A DNA stretch of 64,000 nucleotides from Juglans regia (lineage: Eukaryota > Streptophyta > Magnoliopsida > Fagales > Juglandaceae): assembly GCF_001411555.2 (NCBI RefSeq), contig NC_049916.1, positions 9,001,295 through 9,065,294 of the forward strand, written 5' to 3'. Each line of letters begins with the position of its first letter. Position 1 is the first letter of the stretch. Shown here piece after piece: positions 12,021 through 22,212 of the stretch. Below the pieces are notes generated by a model, which was not told the DNA's origin, searched no databases, and saw only the letters and a list, made by a program, of their open reading frames with translations. Both the position numbers and the translations under genes were made by a program.

Positions 12021-12788
12021 TTACCATAACGAAAACATTGTCCAGTTCCCTTCTGCATTCCACAAAGTGTACGACTTTGCATGACTTGTACGGGTTATTT
12101 CATTGATTGTCCTAGATCGATCTTTGGCCCGAGTTGTTTGCTTCATTCCTTCTCTTCCATGGTCCACAATTCTTGCTAGAGGGGAACCCCAATGGCATTG
12201 ACCTCTTCCTCTGCTCTTGAAGTTCAATGCTTCTCTAGAGGCTTTGCTCAAGTATTGTGGCCTTATCCATTAATCCTACAAAATTCTGGATTTGATGGGC
12301 CACCACTCACTCATATATCTTGTTATTCAGTCCCTCTTCAAACTTCGAGATCTTCTTCTCCTGATTGGGAATCAGATATGAGGCAAATCGCGACAATTCA
12401 ACAAATTTGGCTGCGTATTGGTGCATTATCATTATCTCTTGCAATAAGTTAGAAAACTCTCTGGCCCTAGTGTCTCTAACTAATCTGCGAAATAAATGAT
12501 CAAAGAAAAGTTGCTTGAAGTGGGACTAGCTAGTAACTCCCCTCCCATCAGCTTCCCTGATGGTTCTCTTTGAAACCCATCATCTCTTAGCTTCTTTTGT
12601 CACCATGAAAGCAGAGTACAATATTTTTGTTGATCAGTGCAATTCAGGACGCAAAGTATTTCTTCAATGTCTTGGTTCCAATCCTCTGATAGGGTCGAGT
12701 GGCCATGCCCATCAAAAGTGGGAGGGTGCATCCAATTAAATTGCTCCACGGTGCAATTGCCCTCATCATTGGTTGCATTCAAGTTCAA
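12021..12788 (-). pseudogene. E3 gag remnant
   Basis: Two minus-strand pieces resemble the E2 gag. Positions 12600-12788 encode a segment with EQFNWMHPPTFDGHG and DWNQDIEEIL, which parallels [15 protein letters not shown] and [10 protein letters not shown] at the start of E2 gag. Positions 12021-12251 hold a corrupted copy of the Ser/Arg-rich region before the zinc knuckle. Several frameshifts and stops separate them. Nothing functional is expected. Confidence 0.75.
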
Positions 12789-13640
12789 AATGTTTCAAAC
12801 CCAGTGACGAGATACCATCCTGAAAAACTAATACCTGGTTAAATGTTTCAAGGGGAGTACTCATAAAAATTTGGATGTACAAGTAGCTATAACAATATAA
12901 ATATAACAAATCAGAATTCCTTGTTTTACCCGTTCTTACCCATATATTAAACTATTGATCAAAGCCTACATACAAAGATTTATAGAATCCAAGGTCACCA
13001 ATCCTGTCTAAATCCTTTCTTACAATCTATAGTTGTAAATCTGGCATTGTTTTAAACTTACGTACGTCTTTAGAATCTAAACCTCAACTCTTTTTTACAT
13101 TAATTAATACAGTCTGCAAAATTTCAAACTTGTGATTTGATTAGACCTACATGCGTCTTCAGAATAAAATAAAATAAAAAGATTTCATAAAGACCTCAGA
13201 AGTTTAGAACTTCATATTTGACGAGCTCATACGTTAAAGTCTACAGAATTTAAAACCAAGCACTTGATCAAGTTTATATACGCCTCCAAAATCTAAACCT
13301 TGAATCTTATAAAAAATATTTGCTAAAATCTACAGAATAAACTTACCGGATCTAAAGCCTCAAACATCATAAAAATCATTTCTTAAAATATGCAAGATCT
13401 AAAACCTCATATTTCGTAGGACACATTCCATGGGTCTGCAAATGCTAAAACCTGAAATATCGTCTAAATCATATCTTGGAGTCTGTGGAACTCTAGAACC
13501 TTAGATCTCACCAAAATCATTCTTAAAGTATGCAAAATCCTTAAACCTCAAATTTTCAAAAACTCATTCCGTAAAGTTTGCAAAATCTAAAACCTTAAAT
13601 TTCATCAAACTCATTATTATAGCCTGCAGAATTTCAAACC

Positions 13641-13654
13641 TGGCTCTGATACCA
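13641..13654 (-). other. E3 primer-binding site
   Basis: The minus strand reads TGGTATCAGAGCCA, complementary to the 3' end of initiator tRNA-Met over 14 bases. It is two bases from the LTR-like start at 13657. Confidence 0.8.
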
Positions 13655-13656
13655 AC

Positions 13657-14602
13657 TCTAACGCCCCAATGGATGGCCCAAACCACGTGGCCTATACTCC
13701 AAAAGAACTAATCAATGATACAATTGGAACCCTATGGAACCTTATAAAGAGCAATAACTTCTCATTCTCAAACAATGTGAGATCCTATACAACACCTAAC
13801 CTTACCATTATCATATAGAGTATCACAACTCTATATAAAGTACTTACTTTCTGGTTTTAAATAGGGGTATATGGCTGTGTAAGTGGATCATGACCCTAAG
13901 CCGAGGTGGGACATTATCTCGGTAGAGCTTCAGTGGTTAATCGGGAGCGTCAATTGAGTAGCGTCCCATGGGTTGTCATCGGGCGAGATGGTAACGTTCT
14001 CAAGTCGAAGTCGTCACCTCTCGGCTATTGAAGGCTAGAGATTGCGTGGTCAGGATGGGGCGCGATGCCAGGCGTCGCTCATTACAAAATTGTAAGCATG
14101 GTCATTGTCCACGGTGCTACTAAGGGAACAAGGGTGTGCACATGACCATTCTAGGGGGAGACCGTGGTGCACATTTTAATCAACCGAAGTGGTTGGTATG
14201 ATGGTTTTCATGCTGTTGAATAGGCTTGACATCTTGGACAAATATATTATGTGATGTTTTGGGTATTGGATGCCCAGTAACGTTTTGTGGTTTATTAATA
14301 CTTTTTTAGTTTGGAGCCTAGCGGCTCAGTATGTATGATCTTAATTATATCTACTTTGGAAATCATTTTTTTTTTATATTCATCATCATTACTTGCATTA
14401 TTAGTTGTTGTCATGAGTTATAACTTATTGAGATTTCTTCAAAATTTTACTGTGGTAGTCCTACGTACTACGGTTTCATTCCACGAAACCGTAGATTTTG
14501 ATGTAGATGTAGGCATTGAGGTGGTTTACAAAGAAGAGGATCCAGTGTAGCCTTAACACTAGTATGGGGGTTTGTCTCGATTTAAGTTACTATAAGTTGT
14601 TT
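13657..14602. repeat. LTR-like non-coding remnant, left of E2
   Basis: Starts TCTAACGCCCCAATGG two bases from a primer-binding site, so it occupies the place of an LTR. Its sequence is unlike the left LTR of E3. From about 13890 it carries blocks resembling the 43066-47520 and 36442-38773 LTRs: a 'ctaagccgaggtggga' block, and 'actgtggtagtcctacgtact' followed by 'gtagattttgatgtagatg'. The remnant is cut at 14602 by E2 and resumes at 24712. No gene is seen. Confidence 0.55.
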
Positions 14603-17134
14603 TGTAACGCCCCAAACCCGGGTGGCTTGGAGAATTACTACCTGCACTCATAAACATGTCTCCCAACACATCCAAAGAATCTCCAAAGACTTCATAAGCG
14701 AAATCAATCTCATATCTTCTAAATAATCTCATTACAAACCCCACACAATCTTTAATGCAATAATAATAAATCAATGGGTCCACAGTCTCCCGCTAATAGT
14801 AACATACCAAACTAATAAAACCATAGGTCCTACTAAACCCAAAATATAATTAAATTTTGACATAATAAACTGATACATCTTAAGTCTCAACAAATCTAAA
14901 CATCAAGAAGAACCTCAAACTCTTCTTCTAACAATGGTACCCTTAGGTACACGACCGTCTATCCATATCTAGCCAAGCTCTAAATTCTATTCCTGACCCC
15001 CAGCTGAGTCGTCAATAACATCTGAAAAATAATGAAGATAAGGGAGTGAGTTATCAACAACCCAGTAAGCAGAAAACCTATACAAGTGTGTAAACATGAG
15101 CCCTTTTAAGAAAGTTTAGTATGCAGATACAAAACTCTTTCTTTTCATGTGCATATCTCAATATGTATTATTAGAAAAATCAGAGCGACATTTCAACCCT
15201 TTCATATTCATAAACCATTTCATATTCAATAACACTTTGGCATAACATAACTGAATATCTTTATCTTATCATATCATATTGTGTCATATCAAATATCATG
15301 TTTAACCCCCGTGGTAGGGTTGTGCTATCCCCGGTGGCCAAACCAGGCAGTATCATATTGTGTAACTCTCCCTTTTTCAATCTCGGAGGCCCGAGTGTGC
15401 ACATAGGAAAGAACACATAAAAGACCACTTTGTTTCCAAAGTGGGTGCACTCATATCATATCATATCATGTTGGTACCAACCATATCACGTGAACTAGTA
15501 TCATCATATCACAAACATACTTAGAATCAGAATAAAACAGATAAGTATGCCAAAGGTTTTTCATATTCATATCGTATCAACTGCATGTTGAACATATTCA
15601 CATCATTTCCATTTGATCATAAACAAACCCAAATCATTTTATATCATACGTACAAAAAAATTCACAGATATCGCAATCGCTCTCTTTTGCACATTTCAGA
15701 ATCATGTCAAATATTGCGCATGTCTCTTTCATATGTATCTCATGAGTAAATGCAAAAAATATATTTACTGAGGTTGTTTTTCACATTTTCTTTTAAAAAT
15801 AAAATGCACATTTTTACAAACCAGTCTCAATTCATTTTTTTTATGCAAATCTAGTATAGGAACCCCGCTTCCCTGACTCTTGCAACTTATTATCTATGCC
15901 TTGAAAATGACCTCTATCAGTCTCGTCACCTATTCATAAAATAAAATATATAAACTAAGTGTTAAAAGAAGAAATGACACAACCTCTATCTAAAAAATTA
16001 AAACCCACAATCCCAAACCATATAATAGCAAAAATAACTTACTAAGCCAACCATGTAGTAATCTGGACAACCCTAATTTCAATCCAAAATACCCTATACT
16101 AATCAGAATATTTACTAAAACACCCTCCAAAGTCAATGTCCAACACCAATAATCAAAATATAAACCCCACTTCAAAGGCGTCTAACTCCAAGCAATCCTC
16201 ACAACTCAACCAAAACTACAACAACAATGTAATTCCAAATAACTTAACCTCCACTTCAAACGGTCGTATAGAAACCTGAACAGTACAACAACAGCCCCTA
16301 ATCAATTCCAAATGTCACTCAGTTTACTGCTCGACCAACCCACAATAATCCACAATTCTAAGACCATTCCAATACAAAGTGTTGGCTTACCCACAAGAAT
16401 GACTGGGAACTCACGAACAACACTTTCAAGTATATCATTGAAGTGAAAAATAACTGCCTTGAAGTGAAAGTGTGTGTGCGTGCGTATGAGATCAAGAATG
16501 AAAAATGGCTTACCAACGAAAAAATAAAATTCTCCCGTAATGGCTTCACTGGTTACACGAAAAGCCAAAACTGAAAGCGCAAGAACCTGAAACCACAAGC
16601 AAAAACTAAAACTGCAAGTGATGAAACAGAGAGGGTCGACTGAGAGGGTTAAGTTCAGGGTCTAACATGAAGAATAGAAGAGAGGGAGAAAGAGATACCT
16701 GTAGGCAGGAAAAAAAAACACCAAGTGGAAGAGGAAGAGCCACGTATGAAGAGGAAAAAAAAAACCAACTACCGAAAACAGGGGTACACGCTAGGGAGAA
16801 GCACAGTGATCTGCTGCCATGGAGGGAAAAATCGAAATGAGGAGATTTAGGCAATGTAATTCTGACGCACGAGAACAGCCCAAAGAAAACAAGGAAAAGC
16901 GGTTGGCGAAAATGGTTTACCTGTGAAGGGTGTGTCTGCGCGAGGGAAACCCAGAAGCAGAAAAAGAAAAGAAACCGTAAGAGGAAGAGGGTGAAAAGAA
17001 ATCGGGGGGGAAAAGAGAAGAGCTGAGGAAGGAATTACTAACCGCCAAAACGACGCCGTTCGCACACCACCAAGGAAAAGGGGCTGGGCCCTCACGCACG
17101 AACTGGCCTCACCAAAATAAAAATGGGCCTTACA
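14603..17134 (-). repeat. E2 3' LTR
   Basis: 2532 bp, TGTAACGCCCC...GGGCCTTACA on the + strand, preceded by the duplication tgttt. It contains the CCACTTTG hairpin (15425-15444) and 'tttaacccccgtggtagggttgtgc'. It keeps a stretch near 16520-16560 that the other LTR lacks. Short open frames in it are shared LTR sequence, not genes. Confidence 0.93.
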
Positions 17135-17147
17135 TCCTCCTCCCCTT
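17135..17147 (-). other. E2 polypurine tract
   Basis: The minus strand reads aaggggaggagga immediately before the 3' LTR, the normal plus-strand primer position. Confidence 0.8.
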
Positions 17148-17173
17148 ACAAAAAATTCCGTCCTCGGAATTTG

Positions 17174-19663
17174 CTACAAGCTATAAAAACTCCCTTCGAA
17201 CAAGTGAGGATACTTTACTCGCATCTCTTCCTCGAATTCCCAAGATGTTTCACTGGTAGCATGATTATTCCACAATACTTTAACCAACGGAATAGTTCGA
17301 GTTCGTAACACTTGCTCTTTCTTATCCAAAATCCGCACTGGTTCCTCGGTATAGGTCATATCCTCTTGAATCTGGAGGGGTTCATGATTTATAATATGAG
17401 TGGGGTCATGGATGTACTTTCTCAACATAGACACGTGAAATACGTTATGCACTCCCGAGAATGCCGGTGGTAGAGCCACCCTGTAAGCCACTGGTCCAAT
17501 GTATCTAGGACTCAACTTACCCTTCTTTCCGAATCTCATAACTCCTTTCATTGGTGAAATCTTCAAGAATACCTTATCTCCAATCTCAAACTCTAACTGA
17601 TGGCGGCGTTTAGCTGCATAACTCTTCTGTCGGCTTTGAGCTGTTTTCATTCTAGCCCGAATTGTATCTATCTTTTCTGTGGTCTGCTGAATAATCTCTA
17701 GCCCTAAAAGTTTTCTTTCACCTACTTCATCCCAAAACAAAGGAGATCTAGACCTTCTGCCATACAAAACCTCGTAGGGTGCCATCCCAATGCTAGCCTG
17801 GAAACTATTATTATAAGCAAACTCGACCAATGATAAATGTTGTATCCAAGATCCCTTGAAATCCATCACGCATGCTCTCAACATGTCTTCTAAAATCTTA
17901 ATAGTTCTTTCTGACTATCCATCTGTCTGAGGGTGAAAAGCAGTACTGAAACTTAATTTAGTACCCTTTGCCTCCTGTAAGCTTTGCCAAAACTTAGAAG
18001 TAAAACGAGGATCTCTATCCGACACAATGGTTACCGGTACTCCATGCAACCTCACTATCTCCCGCACATACAGTTCAGCTAGTTTCTCCAATTTATAAGA
18101 AACTTTAATGGGCACAAAACGGGCGGTCTTCATTAAGCGATCCACGATCACCCATATCGCATCTTTTCCACTTAAGGTCCTTGGTAGACCTGTCACGAAG
18201 TCCATGGAGATATGCTCCCACTTCCACTCTGGAATCTAGAGTGGCTGTAACAACCCTGCAGGTCTCTGATGCTCCGCCTTCACTTGTTGGCAAGTTAGGC
18301 ATTGCCCTACAAACTTAGCAATTTCTCTTTTCATACCATTCCACCAAAAAGACTCTCTCAAATCTCGATACATCTTGGTACTCCCTGGGTGAACAGTGTA
18401 CAAAGAACGGTGTGCCTCTTCAAGAATTACCCTTTTTAGTTCATCATCAGCATGTATGCATACTCTACCTCTAAACCTCAAAACTCCATCCTCGGAAATG
18501 TTAAAATCAGCTTTGTCCCCGCTCCCGACTTCTTCCATTAGCTTCACCAACCCTGAGTCCACTTCCTGAGCAGTTTTGATTCTATCTATCAAGGCAGGTT
18601 GAACTACTAAACTGGCCATGAAGGCATTTGTATCACTAGCAATGACTTCAATACCGGCTCTTTCTAAGTCCATCAACAATCTATGCTGAGTGGTAAGGGC
18701 TGCAACCGTTGATCCCATTGACTTCCTGCTTAGGGCGTCGGCTACAACATTAGCCTTGCCTGGGTGATAATTAATGGTGCAATCATAATCCTTGATCAAC
18801 TCAAGTCATCTCCTCTGCCTCATATTTAATTCATTCTGAGTAAAGAAATATTTCAAACTCTTGTGATCCGTAAAAATTTCGCACTTTTCCCCATACAAGT
18901 AGTGTCTCCATAGCTTGAGTGCAAAAATGACTGCCGCTAGTTCTAGATCATGTGTGGGATAATTCTGTTCATATACTTTAAATTGGCGTAAGGCGTAAGC
19001 TATAACCTTCCCATACTGCATCAGTACACATCCCAATCCAAGCCTAGATGCATCGCTATAGACAACAAATCCACCTCTAGCTGTGGGAACTGTTAACACC
19101 GGAGCTGTCACTAATCTCTGTTTCAACTCCTGGAAACTTTCTTCACACTTTGCTATCCATTCAAACTTATTATTTTTCCTGGTGAGTGCAGTGAGAGGAA
19201 CTGTTATCTTAGAAAACCCATCAATGAATTGACGGTAATAACCCGCCAATCCCAAAAAACTTCTAACCTCATGAACATTCTTCGGTGCCAACCAATTAAC
19301 CACTGCTTCCACTTTTCCTGGGTCCACTGAAATGCCATCTTTCGAGACTACATGTCCCAGAAACGTGATTGAATCAAGCCAAAATTCACACTTCTTCAAC
19401 TTAGCAAACAACTGCTTATCTCTGAGTGTCCCAAGTACCAACTTCAAATGTTCTTCATGCTCGATCTTGCTTTTGGATTAAATCAGTATATCATCAATAA
19501 AAACTACCACAAATTTATCCAAAAACTCATGGAATACCTTGTTCATCAAGTCCAAGAATACTGTTGGGGCGTTAGTCAGGCCAAAAGGCATTACCAAAAA
19601 CTCATAATGGCAGTATCGGGTCCTGAACGCTGTCATAGCCACATCTTCTGCCCTGATCTTCAA
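17174..19663 (-). pseudogene. E2 pol: RT, RNase H, integrase, chromodomain, with in-frame stops
   Basis: In minus-strand order: RT palm with [12 protein letters not shown] and an intact FIDD motif (19478-19663); RT connection and RNase H (18806-19447: [31 protein letters not shown]); integrase zinc finger (18236-18799: ADALSRKS, HPGSTKMY, CLTCQQ); integrase core (17915-18205: [24 protein letters not shown]); and integrase C-terminus with chromodomain (17174-17884: PLFWDEVGE, LSPRYIGP, SMLRKY, LVKVLWNN, TSWEFEEEM, YPHLFE). The pieces lie in one frame separated by single stops. At 'PRYIGPVAYRV' about seven residues normally found between two IGP repeats are missing. Confidence 0.92.
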
Positions 19664-21730
19664 TTAATGGTAACCAGATCGAAGATCAATCTTTGAAAAT
19701 ACCTAAGCACCTTGAAGCTGATCAAACAAATCTTCTATACGGGGTAGTGGGTACCTATTTTTTATGGTCACCAGATTAAGTTCCCTGTAAGCGATACACA
19801 TTCTCATCGATCCATCCTTCTTCTTCACGAAGAGAACTGGAGCTCCCCAAGGTGATACACTAGACCTAATGAAACCCTTGTCCAATAAATCTTGCAACTG
19901 CTCCTTGAGTTCCACTAGTTCAGACAGCGCCATACGATAAGGTGCTTTTGAAAGGGATGCCGTGCCTAGGACTAGTTCAATAGCGAACTCTACCTCTCGC
20001 TCAGGTGGAAGTCTAGATAAATCTTCAGGGATGACCTCTAGATAATCTCTCACAACAGGTATATGTTCCAACTTCAACTCTTCCTTTGGTGCTTCTACCA
20101 CACAAGCTAAAAATCCTTGACAACCATCACGCAACAGTTTCCCAACCTGTATGGCTGAAATGATGGGTGGAACCAATCTCACTTTCGACCCTGTGAACCG
20201 AAATTCACTTCCATTAGGGGGTCTAAACACCACCTCTTTTTTGGAACAATCAATACTAGCATGGTAAGAAGCTAGCCAATCCATACCCAAAATCACATCA
20301 AACCCAACCATGTGGAACACTATTAAATCTACTGCCATCAATCTTCCATCTATAGATAGAGGGCATCCCGGTAGAATCTCACTACAGACTACCGAATTTC
20401 CTGTTGGGGTCGCAACCACTAACTTGTGCTTCAACCTTTTAGTTTCTAAAGTGCAAAATCTAGAGTAAGCCATGGAAACAAAAGAATGTATCGCTCCCGA
20501 GTCAAATAACACAAAAGCGTTATTAGAAAACAAAGAAAGAGTACCTGTGGCAACAAACAGTCTTATACATGAACCAAAAATATTCAAAACCTTAACCAAA
20601 ACCAACCAAAAGAAGTAATAATAACATAAAAAAAAAAAAAGTAATAATAACATAAAATCTTTAAAGCAAAACAAATGAGTCATACCGGTGATCACGTCAT
20701 TCCTACCCTCAACCTCTCCAGGTGTCAGAGCAAAAACCCGTGTAGGTGCAGTAGTACGCTGGAAGTTGCCCCGTGCTGTCCCTTCTGCTCTAGGTGGTGG
20801 TGGCCTGTTGCTGTTTAATTGCATTGGGCAGTCCCTGAGATAGTGACCTGATTTGCCACAACGGAAACATAATCCCGCCTCCATCCTGCATACTCCGGCA
20901 TGTACTCGGTTGCAAGTTCTACAATGATATGCTTGTTGAGTGCCCGGAACAAGCCTCTTACCCATGCTACTACCTTTGTTCCTCTTTTTCCATGATCCCT
21001 GGTCCAAGCCAGAATGATACCCAGAAGAAGTAGCCCTTTTTCTTTGTTCATGCATTGCAGCGCTTCTTTGGAGAGTTCTTTCAAAAGCTGTTGCTTTATT
21101 CACCATTTCTGAGAAGTTCTGAATCTGGAAGCCTACCACACGCTCATAAAGTTTCTCATTCAGTCCTTGTTCAAATTTGCGTGCCTTCTTTTCCTTATCA
21201 GGAATCAAATAAGTGGCAAAACGGGATATCTCAATAAACTTAGCTGCATATTGATGTACCGTCATTGTTCCCTGAACCAAGGTGGCAAATTCCATAGCCT
21301 TGTCCTCACGGAACAAGCTAGGGAAGAAGCGCTCAAGAAAGATCTGTTTGAAGTGCGGCCAATTGACTATCTCTGTCCCCTTAACTTCTCTGATAGTCCT
21401 TTCAGAGATCCACCACCTTTTCGCTTCCCCGGTAAGCTTAAATGTGGCATATGCCACCTTTTGCTCATCTGTACAAGTTAGGACTCGCAAAATCTCCTCA
21501 ATGTCCTGAATCCAATCCTCTGCCAAAGTTGGATCGCCTCTCCCATGAAATAAAGGAGGGTGCATTCGATTGAATTGCTCAATGGTACAGCCCCCTTCAT
21601 TAAAGTTACACTGGCGACCCGAAGGATTCCGCACAAGGTCATCAATTAATAGATGTGCAGCTGCTCGTAGTACCTCGAAAGCACTCGGGTTTGCTTCCCT
21701 TTCGTTTTTGTTTGCATTCAGGTCCGACAT
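19664..21730 (-). pseudogene. E2 gag, protease and RT start (675 codons to stop at 19703)
   Basis: Starts at ATG 21728-21730 ([10 protein letters not shown]). Gag covers about residues 1-270, with [11 protein letters not shown] and [10 protein letters not shown]. Next come a Cys/His segment ([14 protein letters not shown]) and a CCHC knuckle ([15 protein letters not shown]). After an unusual 47-residue hydrophobic insert (see 20545-20685) the protease has an intact [11 protein letters not shown]. The pre-RT and RT start follow ([34 protein letters not shown]). The frame stops after FDQLQGA, where CAG for Gln has become TAG, then continues in frame with VFSKIDLRSGYH and a second stop, where the family also has Gln. 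Confidence 0.92.
20545..20685 (-). other. Intron-like GT...AG insert in E2 gag-protease frame
   Basis: A 141-nt T-rich stretch that begins GTATGA and ends TTGCCACAG on the minus strand. It is a multiple of three and has no stop, so the frame reads through as a hydrophobic run ([19 protein letters not shown]). Excising it joins ...DVITG directly to [10 protein letters not shown], which is the usual gag-protease sequence of this clade as I remember it. It may be a genuine intron of the element or a later insertion; sequence alone does not prove splicing. Confidence 0.55.
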
Positions 21731-22195
21731 GCTTCATTCACGACGTCGGGGTGGCATCCTGACAAAATAACTTAGGTCTTCAATAATCGATTCAAAAAAA
21801 TAGAGTTTATATGAACATAAATAATTAGTGGGATTCGTGAAACAAAACATATATATTATACTTCAAAAATATAAGAATATCTATAAAAGAGAGAAAAGAG
21901 AAATGCACAACGATAGTAATAGTCAATCTCCCAAAATTTAACACCTTACTCCCTCTGACTATTTAAGAAGACTCCGTAATTAATCTAAACCTTAAATAAC
22001 ATGACCTTAGTTCATAAACCTGTGAAATACCACACCTCAAAGCTATTCCTAAAATCTGCGAATTTTAAGACTTCCCACATCAACAATATTCAATCCTATA
22101 CTTCGCTTCACTATCATAATAAATCCGAAAAATGATTTCTTAAACATCATCTATACTCCGAAATCCTACATACTATAGTCTACAGAACCTCAAAC
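21731..22195 (-). other. E2 leader (untranslated region)
   Basis: AT-rich non-coding stretch between the primer-binding site and gag. It has repeated 'aaatctgc' and 'aaacct' motifs like the E3 internal region. No gene is seen. Confidence 0.7.
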
Positions 22196-22210
22196 TTGGC
22201 TCTGATACCA
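22196..22210 (-). other. E2 primer-binding site
   Basis: The minus strand reads TGGTATCAGAGCCAA, complementary to initiator tRNA-Met, two bases inside the 5' LTR. Confidence 0.88.
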
Positions 22211-22212
22211 AA

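Larger units (their letters stand above)
10761..13656 (-). mobile_element. E3 internal region: Tekay-like remnant lacking pol
   Basis: Bounded by a polypurine tract at 10761-10772 (minus strand: taaagggaagga) and a strong primer-binding site at 13641-13654. It contains degraded gag pieces and otherwise AT-rich non-coding DNA with recurrent 'aaatctaaaacct' motifs, which also fill the leader regions of E2 (21731-22195) and of the element at 56034-57763. No protease, RT or integrase similarity is visible, so it is a large deletion derivative or a non-autonomous form. Confidence 0.7.
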
